Below, piece by piece: positions 46,024 through 55,447 of a stretch of 64,000 nt of DNA. The stretch is from Rhizobacter sp. (GTDB lineage: Bacteria; Pseudomonadota; Gammaproteobacteria; Burkholderiales; Burkholderiaceae_C), in contig JAGNWJ010000003.1 in NCBI GenBank assembly GCA_017986065.1, positions 36,991 to 100,990 on the forward strand. Reading direction: 5' to 3'. A program made the position numbers and the translations under genes. Position 1 is the stretch's first letter. Every line of letters begins with the position of its first letter. The notes beneath the pieces were generated by a model that did no database searches, had not been told where the DNA came from, and saw nothing but the letters and a program-made list of their open reading frames with translations.

Positions 46024-47583
46024 TCAATCGCTGGACAAGGGACCGAACGGGCAGCGTCCGAACGCGGCACTCAGCCGGCGCAGCCGCGGTGCGGGCTGCG
46101 CGCCGACCATCGGCCAGTCGAAGCGCCAGGTCCAGTTGCCGGTCGCCGTGCCGGGCGTGTTCATGCGGTGCGAGGCATCGAGGTTCAACACGTCCTGCAT
46201 CGGAAACACCGACAGGTTCGCCACCGACGCGCTGGCCGCACGGATCGCGGCCCAGGCCACGCGCGTGTCTGCTTCGGCGGCGTCGCAGTCATCAAGCCCG
46301 AAGACCAGCCCGGCATAGGCCCGCTCGGCCGCGCTGGCCGACTGCCACCAACCGCGCGTGGTGTCGTTGTCGTGCGTGCCGGTGTAGGCCACGGTGTTCG
46401 GGACATAGCGGTGCGGCAGGTAATCATTCCTGGCGTCGCCGCCGAATGCGAAGTGCAGGATGCGCATGCCGGGCAGACCCAGGCCGTCGCGCAAGGCCTC
46501 GACATCGGGTGTGATCACGCCCAGGTCCTCGGCGACGATGGGCAGCACACCGAGCGCCTGCTCGATCGCGTCGAACAGAGGTCGGCCCGGGCCGGGCACC
46601 CAGTGGCCCTCGATCGCGGTCGGACAGTCGGCAGGTATCTCCCAGTACGCAGCGAAGCCGCGGAAGTGATCGATGCGGAACACATCCGCCTGATCGAGCG
46701 CGCGTCGGACGCGAGCAATCCACCAGGCGTATCCCTCGTCGGCCATTCGGTCCCACCGGTAGAGCGGGTTGCCCCATCGCTGTCCGGTCGCACTGAAGAA
46801 ATCGGGAGGCACGCCGGCCACCACCGTCGGCTGGAAAGCGTCGTCCAGCCAGTACAGGTCGGGCCTCGCCCAGCAGTCGGCGCTGTGCTGCGCGATGAAG
46901 ATCGGCAGGTCGCCCATCAGCGCCACACCGCGTCGACGGGCGTGCGCCCGCACCGCCTGCCACTGCGTGTCGAAACACCACTGCACGAAGCGCCAGAAGA
47001 ACAGCTCGTCGGTCTGCGCTGCGCTGGCTGCCGCCAGTGCGTCGGGGTCGCGACGGGCCAGCGGCGGGTCCCAGTCCCACCACGCCCGCCAGCCGCCATC
47101 GCGGAATTGGGACTGTTCGAGCGCCATGAAGAGCGCGTAGTCATCGAGCCAGTGCGACTGCGCGCGGGACCACTCAGAAAAAGCCTGACGGTCGGCAGTG
47201 CAGGCCCGTCCTGCAAAGCCTGCGGCAGCCTCGCGCAGCCTCGCATCGCGCCAGGGAACGACCTTGGCGTAATCGACGCGCGACGCGTCGAAGTCGGCTT
47301 CGACCACCGCCGCGGCCAGCGCGTCGGCGGCCAGCCAGCCACGCTCGACCAGAGGCTCGAGAGCGACCAGCAGCGGACTGCCAGCGAACGCGGACACGCT
47401 CTGGTAGGGAGAGTCCCCAGGTCCGATCGGCGTCAGTGGAAGCACCTGCCACAAGCGTTGGCCGGCGTCGTGCAGCCAGTCGATGTAGTGATACGCCGCC
47501 GGCCCGAGATCGCCGCTGCCATGCGGGCCCGGCAGCGAGGTGACGTGCAACAGCACGCCAGAGGCTCGTTCCGTCAGATTCAT
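46024..47583 (-). CDS. malQ: 4-alpha-glucanotransferase
   Basis: Amylomaltase of glycoside hydrolase family 77: moves glucan chains between alpha-1,4-linked sugars and frees glucose. The 519-aa protein shows the catalytic nucleophile region FRIDHFRGF, the acid/base segment AEDLGVI, and YTGTHDNDT. Length is normal for the short bacterial type. Its ATG overlaps the glk stop (ATGA), so glucose it frees can be trapped at once by glucokinase. No glycogen synthesis genes are in the window. Confidence 0.94.
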   Translation of the reverse strand: MNLTERASGVLLHVTSLPGPHGSGDLGPAAYHYIDWLHDAGQRLWQVLPLTPIGPGDSPYQSVSAFAGSPLLVALEPLVERGWLAADALAAAVVEADFDASRVDYAKVVPWRDARLREAAAGFAGRACTADRQAFSEWSRAQSHWLDDYALFMALEQSQFRDGGWRAWWDWDPPLARRDPDALAAASAAQTDELFFWRFVQWCFDTQWQAVRAHARRRGVALMGDLPIFIAQHSADCWARPDLYWLDDAFQPTVVAGVPPDFFSATGQRWGNPLYRWDRMADEGYAWWIARVRRALDQADVFRIDHFRGFAAYWEIPADCPTAIEGHWVPGPGRPLFDAIEQALGVLPIVAEDLGVITPDVEALRDGLGLPGMRILHFAFGGDARNDYLPHRYVPNTVAYTGTHDNDTTRGWWQSASAAERAYAGLVFGLDDCDAAEADTRVAWAAIRAASASVANLSVFPMQDVLNLDASHRMNTPGTATGNWTWRFDWPMVGAQPAPRLRRLSAAFGRCPFGPLSSD

Positions 47584-48584
47584 TCCACGCCCTCCCCGGC
47601 CTGCTTCATCTCCAGTGCCAGCGCAGCGCCAGCCAGAGCCGCCTGCGGATCGAGGATCAGTGCGGTCGGGATCGCCTGCAGATAGCCGCGATAGCGGCCC
47701 TTGGCCTCGAAGCGCTCGCGGAAGGCCGAGGCAAAGAACAGCTCGGCGATGCGAGGCACGATGCCCCCCCCGATGTACAGGCCGCCGCGCGCACCGAACG
47801 TCAATGCGACATTGCCGGCGAACGAGCCGAGCATCGCGCAGAACACCGACAGTGTCTGCGCGCAGCCCGCGTCAGTGCCACCGACGCCACGCTGAATGAT
47901 CACTTCGGTGACAAGCGAATCGGCCGGACGCCCCGACACGGCAGCCACTGCGCGATGCAGCAGCGGCAGGCCGATGCCGGACAGCAGCCGCTCGGCCGAC
48001 ACGTGCTCCAGCTCGCGGCGAGCAAAGCTCAGCACCGCCGACTCGAAATCGTCGGCACCCGACAACGTGACATGCCCGCCTTCGCAGGGAATGGGCTGCC
48101 AGCCGGCCGCTGTCTCCAGCAACCCGGCCACGCCAAGGCCGGTTCCCGGACCGATGACCGCGAGGGTGCCGTGCGGCTCGGGGGCCGCGGCGTGCGCGCG
48201 CAACCCGTCCGAAGCGAGTCGCGGAAGCGCCAGCGCCAGCGCCTCGAAATCGTTGAGCAGTTGCAGATGGTCGAGGGCCAGGTCGCGCTGCAACGCATTG
48301 CGCGAGAACCGCCAGCGGCTGTTCGTGAAGATCACCTCATCGCCATCGAGCGGTGTGGCCACGGCAAAGCAGGCGCAGGTCGGTGCGGCACACAACGACG
48401 CGACCGATGCCAGGTAACAGCGCGCCGCATCGACCAGATTCGCATGCTCGTCGGCACGCAGGCGCTGGACATGCTCGACTGCACGGCCCGGCCCGACGAC
48501 CAGACCGAACCGGGCGTGGGTGCCACCGATGTCGGCAACCAGCCAGGGCGCCTCAGCCGGGTGCATTGCCATCTTCGAAGCCAT
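47580..48584 (-). CDS. glk: Glucokinase
   Basis: ROK-independent bacterial glucokinase (Glk type) that phosphorylates glucose with ATP. The 334-aa protein has the phosphate-1 loop VADIGGTHARFGL, the GPGTGLGVAGL segment and the C-terminal GGIVPR motif of the Glk family. ATG at 48584 is used; an in-frame ATG five codons later (MAMHPAE) is also possible. A C8 run (47764-47771) lies in the coding region. It is the first gene of a two-gene operon with malQ and is divergent from the RND operon. Confidence 0.93.
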   Translation of the reverse strand: MASKMAMHPAEAPWLVADIGGTHARFGLVVGPGRAVEHVQRLRADEHANLVDAARCYLASVASLCAAPTCACFAVATPLDGDEVIFTNSRWRFSRNALQRDLALDHLQLLNDFEALALALPRLASDGLRAHAAAPEPHGTLAVIGPGTGLGVAGLLETAAGWQPIPCEGGHVTLSGADDFESAVLSFARRELEHVSAERLLSGIGLPLLHRAVAAVSGRPADSLVTEVIIQRGVGGTDAGCAQTLSVFCAMLGSFAGNVALTFGARGGLYIGGGIVPRIAELFFASAFRERFEAKGRYRGYLQAIPTALILDPQAALAGAALALEMKQAGEGVE

Positions 48585-48797
48585 GTCGCGGATCCTTCAT
48601 GAAACGAGCGTGCTGCATGACGGCAGAGTACAGCGCGAGAAGCATGCCAGCGCTGGTGCGAACGCAGCATGAAACGGGTTTCGCCCGGTCGGCCGGGAAC
48701 GTTTCCCGACTACGATCGGAGCCCGCCCGGGCCCGGCCAGACGCCACCGATCCCGGTCGGACTGCCTGCCCGTTTGCACCTGCCCGCGCCTGCCTCG

Positions 48798-50336
48798 ATG
48801 ACCGCACTGACCAACACCCTGCGTCGCGCTGCCCCTCACCGCGTGGTCGCACTGGGTATCTGCACTGTCATGCTGACGGGTTGTGCACTCCAGAGGCACG
48901 AGCCTCTCGCCCTCGATCCGGCAGTTTCGCAGTCCGCGCAGCTTTCTCGCCGGGCCGACGATGCGACATGGCGCGAGGCGATGTCGCGGCTTGGAGTGGA
49001 CACCACGATCTGGCCTCTGCCGGCGTGGGACGCGCCCGAGCTGAGTGCGTTCGCCCTGGCATCACACCCCGAACTGGCAGTCGCGCGCACCGAGATCGCC
49101 GCGGCGCAGGCCGCAGGCCAGACGGCTCGGCAACGTGCCAACCCGTCTATAGACCTGAGCCTGGAGCACCACAGCACGCCCGGCCAGAGCGACTCGCCCT
49201 GGACCATCGGTATCGCACTCGACTCGCTGGTCGGCGAGTGGCTGCTGGGCCAGAGCCGCCGCGCGGCCCTGACCGAACTGGCCGATGCCCGGCAGCTCGA
49301 AGCGGTCGAGCGCGCCGCTCAGGTCGCCTGGCAGTTGCACCGCCGCGTGCGCGACAGCCACCGTGCGCTTCACGATGCCGAGAGGCAGTCGGCCCTGGCC
49401 GACGAGATGCTGGCGCTGCAGCGCGAGGAAAGCGTGCTGTGGCAGCGACGCATGACGCTGGGCGCCGCTGGTGCTCCCGAAGTGCTGCCGGCGCAGCAGC
49501 GACAGGCGGTTGCCCGTCAGCGGGCGCACCAGGCTCGCCTGGCGGTGGATCAGGCGCGTGTCGCACTGGCCCAGGCGATCGGTCTGCCGCTGGAGCAGCT
49601 GCAGCGCATGACCATTCGCTTCGACTCGCTGGGTCAACCTCAGCCCGATCAGCGGGCGATTACCGAGTCGGCGACAGCCTCTGCGCCCGTCCTGGAACCG
49701 CTGGAGCTGCAGCGCTCTGCCCTGCTCAACAACATCGCCGTGCGAATCGCACTGGCGCGCTATGCAGCCACCGATGCAGAACTGCGGCTGGAGATTGCGC
49801 GCCAGATACCCGAGCTGGCACTGAAGCCAGGCTATGCCTGGGATCAGGGCGACCACCGCTGGTCGCTGGGCATAGGCTACGCGCTGCCCCTGTCGAATCG
49901 AAACGACGGGCCGATCGCCGAGGCGCTCGCGCGGCGCACGGCCGAGGCTGCACGTTTCGACGCATTGCAGGCGCGAGCGATCGCGGAGCTCGATGCCGCC
50001 CGAGTGCTCGCCGAGGCCTCGAAAGCGCAGCTGCTGGAGGCGCGACAGCAGTGGCAGGCGTCGCGATCACACGCAGACCTGGTGACACGCCGGATCGAGC
50101 GGGGCGACACGGATCGACTTGAAGACATCGCCTCCCGCCGTGCGCTGCTCGACGCCCGCCATGCGCTGCTCGACGCTCAATCCGCGCTGGGCAACGCGCA
50201 GGCCGGGATCGAGGATGTCGTTCAGCGGCCCCTCCCGCCAGCGGCCCTCACGCTCGCGACCACGGACCGCACGGCCACAGCCCAGTCTCCATCTCGCCTG
50301 TCCGACACTCCGCAACCCCCGGACCGCACCCGATGA
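48798..50336 (+). CDS. TolC-family outer membrane efflux lipoprotein
   Basis: A 512-aa outer-membrane channel protein of the TolC/OprM family, predicted lipid-anchored (lipobox VMLTG-C29). Long heptad-rich helices with repeated ALA patterns (residues about 90-170 and 290-430) make up the expected alpha-barrel, and the family start ASHPELAVARTEI is present. It opens a three-gene tripartite efflux operon: the next gene overlaps its stop (ATGA). ATG at 48798 precedes the leader; an upstream open frame from 48669 is not leader-like. Substrate unknown. Confidence 0.85.
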   Translation: MTALTNTLRRAAPHRVVALGICTVMLTGCALQRHEPLALDPAVSQSAQLSRRADDATWREAMSRLGVDTTIWPLPAWDAPELSAFALASHPELAVARTEIAAAQAAGQTARQRANPSIDLSLEHHSTPGQSDSPWTIGIALDSLVGEWLLGQSRRAALTELADARQLEAVERAAQVAWQLHRRVRDSHRALHDAERQSALADEMLALQREESVLWQRRMTLGAAGAPEVLPAQQRQAVARQRAHQARLAVDQARVALAQAIGLPLEQLQRMTIRFDSLGQPQPDQRAITESATASAPVLEPLELQRSALLNNIAVRIALARYAATDAELRLEIARQIPELALKPGYAWDQGDHRWSLGIGYALPLSNRNDGPIAEALARRTAEAARFDALQARAIAELDAARVLAEASKAQLLEARQQWQASRSHADLVTRRIERGDTDRLEDIASRRALLDARHALLDAQSALGNAQAGIEDVVQRPLPPAALTLATTDRTATAQSPSRLSDTPQPPDRTR

Positions 50337-51499
50337 CCCACCGCAACCTCGTTCGCCTGCTCGTCGCACAGACCGTGCTGATGGTGCTTCTCGGCTGGGC
50401 CGCCGTCTACCTGGGACGAGACGAATTCCGGCTCGCAGTGGGACGCGAGGAGGAAGATCTACCCGCGCCCTCTCTGCTGGCCGACGAGGAAGCCGGTCGA
50501 TTGCCCGAGGTGCGGCTCAACAGCACTTCGCAGCGACAGGCCGGCGTCGAGCTGCAGTTGCCGACGGCGACCTCATTGAACGGCGGTGCGTCAGGTGCCG
50601 ACCTCGCGGTGACCGTGGTCGATCCGCAGCCTCTGGCCGAGTGGCGCGGGCGCCTGCAGACGGCGTTGCAGGAGCTGGCGGCAGCACGCGCCACTGCCAA
50701 CGCCAGCCGGCTCGAGCAGTCTCGGGTGCAAGCGCTGTTCGACGACAACCGCAGCGCATCGCAGCGCGCGCTGGAGACCGCGAACGCGCTGGCACAGACC
50801 GATGCAGCGCGGGAACGCAGTGCGCAATCGCAGGTGATCGCACTGCGCGACAGTGCCCGTGCCACCTGGGGACCGATCGTCGCAGGCTGGCTCGAGGCAG
50901 CCGACGGAACGGCCCTGCAGCGGGTCCTGTCGGGTCGCGAGGCGCTGTTGCGCGCAGCGCTGCGCGCCGACGACACTGCCCGCACCCCGGCACGGCTGAA
51001 CCTCACACCGCCCGGCCGCAGCGAACCGGTCACGGCACGCGGCTTGGGCACGGTCGCACCGGGCGCCGCCGAAGCAACCGCGGGAGGGCGACATCTGCTG
51101 TTTCTCGCTCCGGGAGCGGGCCTCGCCACCGGCATGAGGCTGTCGGCTCGCAGTCCGGGCAGCGGTGACGAAGCCTCCCGCGAAGGCGCGCTGGTGCCCG
51201 CCAGCGCAGTGATCTGGCACGCAGGACAGGCCTGGATCTATGTGCGCGAGGCGCAGGGCGGGGCGGGCGAGGCCGACGAGGCTGCCGGATACGGCGCCAA
51301 GCCCGCAGCAGCTGCCTCGAGCCCCTCCGCGGTACGCATCGACAGCTTCCAGCGTCGCGGGCTGCCGAATGCGGTGCGCCTGGGTGACCAGTGGTTCGTG
51401 CCCGGGCTGGAGACCGACGACCCGGTGGTGGTGCGAGGCGCCCAACTGCTGCTGTCGGAAGAGCTGAAGTCCCAGCTCAAGAACGAGAACGACGACTGA
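50333..51499 (+). CDS. Divergent RND periplasmic adaptor protein
   Basis: A 388-aa protein anchored by an N-terminal hydrophobic helix (about residues 7-27). It contains a long coiled-coil hairpin (residues about 105-165, rich in Ala, Gln, Glu and Arg), as in membrane-fusion proteins, and a C-terminal part (residues 280-385) with a beta-rich layout. I cannot see the biotinyl-lipoyl half-motifs normally placed on both sides of the hairpin. Position between the outer-membrane channel and the pump makes an adaptor role likely. The first gene's stop overlaps its ATG, and the RND gene starts 7 bases after its stop. Confidence 0.72.
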   Translation: MTHRNLVRLLVAQTVLMVLLGWAAVYLGRDEFRLAVGREEEDLPAPSLLADEEAGRLPEVRLNSTSQRQAGVELQLPTATSLNGGASGADLAVTVVDPQPLAEWRGRLQTALQELAAARATANASRLEQSRVQALFDDNRSASQRALETANALAQTDAARERSAQSQVIALRDSARATWGPIVAGWLEAADGTALQRVLSGREALLRAALRADDTARTPARLNLTPPGRSEPVTARGLGTVAPGAAEATAGGRHLLFLAPGAGLATGMRLSARSPGSGDEASREGALVPASAVIWHAGQAWIYVREAQGGAGEADEAAGYGAKPAAAASSPSAVRIDSFQRRGLPNAVRLGDQWFVPGLETDDPVVVRGAQLLLSEELKSQLKNENDD

Positions 51500-51506
51500 C
51501 CCCGGG

Positions 51507-54500
51507 ATGCTCGCTGCCATCGTTCGCTTTTCGGTGCGTCACGCCGGCCTGGTTCTCGGGCTGGCGGTGGCGCTGACAGGGTTCGGCGTGCTGCGAATGA
51601 CGGGGGCGAGCCTCGACGTCTTCCCCGAGTTCGCGCCGGCCCAGGTCGTGATCCAGACCGAAGCACCGGGGCTGCATGCGGCTGCCGTCGAAGTGCAGGT
51701 CACCCGTCCGGTCGAGCAGGCGATCGCCGGGCTGGCCGGCATGACCTCGCTGCGCTCGCAATCGATTCCGGGTCTGTCGGTGGTGACTGCGCTGTTCAGC
51801 GAGTCGTCCGACCTGCATCAAAACAGGCAGGGCGTCGCGGAGCGACTGGCGCAGGCCGCGTCGTCTCTGCCACAAGGGGTGGTGCCGAACATCACGCCGC
51901 TCACGTCGTCGGCCAGCACGGTACTGGGCATCGGGCTGACCTCGACCAAGCTCGACCCCATCGCGCTGCGCGCGCTGGTCGAAGACAGTCTGCGTCCGCA
52001 CCTGATGGCGGTGCCGGGCATCGCAGATGTCAATGTCTTCGGCGGCGCGCTGCGGCAATGGCAGGTCCAGGTCGATGCGCAGCGGCTCGCGCAGACGGGC
52101 CTTTCGCTCACCGATCTGGCCACGGCCCTGCGCAGCGCCACCGGTGTGCGAGCCGCGGGCTTCATCGAGGCAGACAACCAGCGCATCGCGTTGACGATGG
52201 AGCCGCCTGGCGCCGAGCTGGGCACGCCGGCCGCTGCGGTGATCGACTCGCTGAGCCTGACGGTGGTGGGTCAGCACGGTGGCCGGGCGGTGCTGCTGCG
52301 CGATGTGGCCGTGGTGGCCGAAGGCGGGGCTCCTGCGTTCAACGCGGCACAGATCGACGGGCAGCCCGGCGTCTTCCTGATGGTTCAGGGCCAGCTCGGG
52401 GCGAACACACGAGACACCACGCGCGCGCTGGACTCTGCGATAGCGCACATCCAGCCGGTGCTCGAGCGCGCCGGCGCGAAGGTACACCTCGACTTGTTCC
52501 GCCCCGCCAGCTTCATCGAAACCGCCGTGGGGAACGTGCGCAGCGACGTCCTGATCGGCGCAACGCTGGTCGTCGCCGTGCTGTTCCTCTTCCTGTTCAA
52601 CCTGCGCACCGCCGTCGTGTCTGCGGTGGCCATACCGCTGTCCCTGATCGCTGCAGTGCTGACGCTCCAGAGCTTCGGCATCGGGCTGAACATCATGGTC
52701 ATCGGCGGACTCGCCATCGCGCTCGGCGAGGTCGTCGATGACGCCATCATCGACTGCGAGAACATCTTTCGACGGCTGCGCGAGAACCGGGCATTGGCAG
52801 AGCCTCGCGCTGCCGCGAAAGTGGTGTTCGACGCCTCGATGGAGGTGCGCTCGTCGGTGGTCTACGCGACGTTCATCGTGGCGCTCGTCTTCACACCGCT
52901 GCTGACACTGTCGGGCGTGGCGGGCAAGCTGTTCGCGCCCCTGGGGTTGGCCTACATCGCCGCAATCATCGCTTCGCTGGTGGTGGCGCTGACGGTCACT
53001 CCGGCCATGTCGCTGCTTCTGCTCAGACACGCTCCGCTGCCGGCAGCCGATCCGCCGCTGGTTGCCTGGATGAAGCCCCGCTACCGCCGACTGCTGCTTG
53101 CGATCGAGCGCCGCAGCACGGCCGTTCTGTCAGCTGCGGCGTTGTGCATGGCGGCCGGGCTCGGGGTGCTTCCGCTGCTGGGCGGCGAGTTCATTCCACC
53201 GCTGAAGGAGGGCCACTACATCGTCCACGTCAGCGCGGTGCCCGGCACGTCGCTGGTCGAGTCACTGCGCTTTGGCAAGCAGGTCTCTGACACGTTGCTC
53301 GCGATCCCCGGCGTGAAGTCGGTCGCACAGTGGGTCGGTCGCTCGCAGAACGGTGCGGACACCTTCGGGCCGCACTACAGCGAAATGGAAGTCGAGATCG
53401 GACAGGTCGCTGGTGCGGAGCAGCGACGCATCCTGATGGACATACGCCGCGCGCTTTCCGGCGACGACGGCGACGAAGACCGCTCCGATGAAGAGGCGGC
53501 CGGCAGCACGCCGTTTCCGGGCATGGTGTTCGGCGTCAATACGTTCCTGACCGAGCGCATCGGCGAGACCGTCAGCGGATACCCGGCCGACGTGGTGGTC
53601 ACCCTCTACGGCCCCGACCTCGATGCACTCGACCGGGACGGCAAGGCGGTGGTCGCCATGCTGTCGCAGATGGCAGGCGCCACCGACGTGCAGCTTCTCG
53701 CGCCACCCGGCACGCCGGAGCTGTCGGTGCGGCTGCGCCCAGAACAGCTCGCACTGCATGCGATGAATGCGGGCGAGGTGATGGATGCGGTTCAGATCGC
53801 GTTCGACGGACTGGTCGTCGGTCAGCAGGCCGGCGCGGTGATGCCGACCCCGGTCGCGCTGGTGCTGGCACCATCAGCGCGCCAGGACGTGAGCCAGGTG
53901 GAGCGACTCCCGCTGCGCACACCATCCGGGCGGCTGATCGAGTTGCGGGACGTCGCCGATGTCGCGCTGATCGAAGGCCGCTACAAGGTGCTGCGCGAAG
54001 GCGGCCAGCGGGTGCAGACGGTGATCGCGAACCTGGAGCGCGGGCACGATCCCGAGGCGTTCGTGGCCCAGCTGCGGACGCGGCTTGCCCATCACGCCAA
54101 GGGCAGTGACAAGAGCGGGGGTTTCGCACCCGGCAACCACGCCGAGGTGACCGGCGCTGCCGAGGCGCAGGCGCAGGCACGCAGCGACCTGCTGATTGCG
54201 TCGGCGCTGGCGACGTTGGGAGTCGGCAGCCTGCTGTTGTTGGCCTTCGGCTCGCTGCGCCACACTTTGCTGACGAGCATCAATCTGCCGTTCGCACTGA
54301 TTGGTGGCGTGGTCGCGGTGCTGGCCACCGGAGGCTGGCTTTCACTGGGTTCGGTGGTCGGCTTCGTCACGCTTTTCGGCATCACGCTGCGAAACTCGAT
54401 CATGCTGGTTTCTCACTATCAGCACCTGGTCGAGGGTGAAGGTCGGGCGTGGAATATGGAAACAGCGCTGCTGGGGGCCGAGGAGCGCCTGCCATCCATC

Positions 54501-54698
54501 CTGATGACTGCGCTGGTAACCGGCCTCGGATTGCTGCCCCTGGCGCTCGGCAGCGCCGAACCGGGTCGCGAGATAGAGGGTCCGATGGCAATCATCATCG
54601 TCGGCGGCCTGATGAGCTCGACGGTCTTGAACCTGCTGGTGCTGCCGACAGTGATGCGGCGGTACGGGCGATTCGGGGCGCGTGAGCTGCCGTCGTAA
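51507..54698 (+). CDS. RND efflux pump, CusA/CzcA heavy-metal-type family
   Basis: A 1063-aa inner-membrane proton-driven exporter with 12 predicted helices and two large periplasmic loops. It begins in the usual way (ALTGFGVLRMTGASLDVFPE after the first helix). The proton path in helix 4 reads GEVVDDAIIDCENI, with D411, D412, D416 and E418, the heavy-metal-efflux subclass pattern rather than the AcrB one. In the second porter loop there is an acidic insert at residues 652-663 (GDDGDEDRSDEE). Metal or other substrate cannot be told from sequence. The gene ends 17 bases before a strong terminator. Metals are the family-based guess. Confidence 0.88.
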   Translation: MLAAIVRFSVRHAGLVLGLAVALTGFGVLRMTGASLDVFPEFAPAQVVIQTEAPGLHAAAVEVQVTRPVEQAIAGLAGMTSLRSQSIPGLSVVTALFSESSDLHQNRQGVAERLAQAASSLPQGVVPNITPLTSSASTVLGIGLTSTKLDPIALRALVEDSLRPHLMAVPGIADVNVFGGALRQWQVQVDAQRLAQTGLSLTDLATALRSATGVRAAGFIEADNQRIALTMEPPGAELGTPAAAVIDSLSLTVVGQHGGRAVLLRDVAVVAEGGAPAFNAAQIDGQPGVFLMVQGQLGANTRDTTRALDSAIAHIQPVLERAGAKVHLDLFRPASFIETAVGNVRSDVLIGATLVVAVLFLFLFNLRTAVVSAVAIPLSLIAAVLTLQSFGIGLNIMVIGGLAIALGEVVDDAIIDCENIFRRLRENRALAEPRAAAKVVFDASMEVRSSVVYATFIVALVFTPLLTLSGVAGKLFAPLGLAYIAAIIASLVVALTVTPAMSLLLLRHAPLPAADPPLVAWMKPRYRRLLLAIERRSTAVLSAAALCMAAGLGVLPLLGGEFIPPLKEGHYIVHVSAVPGTSLVESLRFGKQVSDTLLAIPGVKSVAQWVGRSQNGADTFGPHYSEMEVEIGQVAGAEQRRILMDIRRALSGDDGDEDRSDEEAAGSTPFPGMVFGVNTFLTERIGETVSGYPADVVVTLYGPDLDALDRDGKAVVAMLSQMAGATDVQLLAPPGTPELSVRLRPEQLALHAMNAGEVMDAVQIAFDGLVVGQQAGAVMPTPVALVLAPSARQDVSQVERLPLRTPSGRLIELRDVADVALIEGRYKVLREGGQRVQTVIANLERGHDPEAFVAQLRTRLAHHAKGSDKSGGFAPGNHAEVTGAAEAQAQARSDLLIASALATLGVGSLLLLAFGSLRHTLLTSINLPFALIGGVVAVLATGGWLSLGSVVGFVTLFGITLRNSIMLVSHYQHLVEGEGRAWNMETALLGAEERLPSILMTALVTGLGLLPLALGSAEPGREIEGPMAIIIVGGLMSSTVLNLLVLPTVMRRYGRFGARELPS

Positions 54699-54715
54699 AA
54701 GGCGAGCCCGCAAAC

Positions 54716-54747
54716 AAAAAAGCCAACCGAGGGTGGTTGGCTTTTTT
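54716..54747. terminator. Bidirectional intrinsic terminator, RND operon / tRNA-fMet
   Basis: AAAAAAGCCAACC and GGTTGGCTTTTTT form a 13-bp stem with a 6-base loop. The T-run on the plus strand and the A-run (T on minus) on the other side let it end both the RND operon and the minus-strand tRNA transcript. Confidence 0.93.
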
Positions 54748-54770
54748 GCGTCGTCTCACGCTGCAACTTT

Positions 54771-54847
<77 letters not shown>

Positions 54848-54859
54848 ACTGAGCCTGTG

Positions 54860-54865
54860 AGTATA
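54860..54865 (-). promoter_or_regulatory. Candidate -10 box for tRNA-fMet
   Basis: TATACT on the minus strand, about 12 bases upstream of the tRNA 5' end, is a good -10 match. A convincing -35 is not seen at the right distance, so tRNA expression may also depend on read-through from the ribosomal operon. Confidence 0.4.
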
Positions 54866-54882
54866 GCTGATAAACCGGGACT

Positions 54883-54904
54883 ATGGGCGAATCTTCGCGC
54901 CCAT
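54883..54904 (-). other. Stem-loop after rplQ
   Basis: ATGGGCG (54883-54889) and CGCCCAT (54898-54904) form a 7-bp perfect stem with an 8-base loop, just downstream of the rplQ stop on the minus strand. No T-run follows, so it is not a full terminator; it may mark the mRNA 3' end or permit read-through to the tRNA. Confidence 0.45.
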
Positions 54905-54915
54905 GATCCGCACAA

Positions 54916-55311
54916 TCACTCGGCCTTGTCGGCGCCTTCGGCAGCAGCCACATCCGGACGGTCAACGAGTTCGACGAACGCCATCGGTGCGTTGTCTCCG
55001 ACGCGGAAGCCCATCTTCAGGATACGGGTGTAGCCGCCCGGACGTGCCTTGTAGCGCGGGCCGAGTTCATTGAACAGCTTGGTGACGATGTCGCGATCGC
55101 GCGTGCGGTCAAAGGCCAGGCGGCGGTTGGCCAGCGTCGGCTCCTTGGCCAGCGTGATCAGGGGCTCGACCACGCGGCGCAGTTCCTTGGCCTTGGGTAC
55201 GGTGGTCTTGATGGCTTCGTGCTGCAGCAGCGAATTGCACATGTTGCGCAGCATCGCGAGGCGATGCTCGGAGGTGCGATTGAGCTTGCGAAGTCCGTGA
55301 CGGTGACGCAT
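54916..55311 (-). CDS. rplQ: Ribosomal protein L17
   Basis: Large-subunit protein near the peptide exit tunnel. The 131-aa product starts with the diagnostic [17 protein letters not shown]. The C-terminal tail after residue 110 is acidic and Ala-rich, usual for betaproteobacteria. It is the last gene of the alpha cluster and 136 bases after rpoA, a gap that carries three stem-loops. Confidence 0.97.
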   Translation of the reverse strand: MRHRHGLRKLNRTSEHRLAMLRNMCNSLLQHEAIKTTVPKAKELRRVVEPLITLAKEPTLANRRLAFDRTRDRDIVTKLFNELGPRYKARPGGYTRILKMGFRVGDNAPMAFVELVDRPDVAAAEGADKAE

Positions 55312-55340
55312 GGTGGATTTCCTTCTTTGACTGACTTATG

Positions 55341-55425
55341 AACCCCAGCCGTATCAGGTACTGGGGGTTGCGATCAAGCGCGCCAAGCGCGCTTGTCATT
55401 CGATGACGGTCCGCACGCGACCGTC
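55341..55425. other. Three stem-loops in the rpoA-rplQ gap
   Basis: In 85 bases there are three inverted repeats: AACCCCAG/CTGGGGGTT (55341-55369, one bulge), CAAGCGCGC/GCGCGCTTG (55375-55395, 9-bp perfect stem, 3-base loop) and GACGGTC/GACCGTC (55405-55425, 7-bp perfect stem, 7-base loop). None is followed by a T-run. They could mark RNA processing or tune rplQ against rpoA. Confidence 0.6.
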
Positions 55426-55447
55426 CGTTCCAGTTTCGACGCGCGTG

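Noticed and set aside
51477..53030. 517-codon open frame on the minus strand opposite the RND pump
   Set aside because: The product is dominated by Gln, His and Arg in a pattern that mirrors the pump's codons; no domain or start signal.
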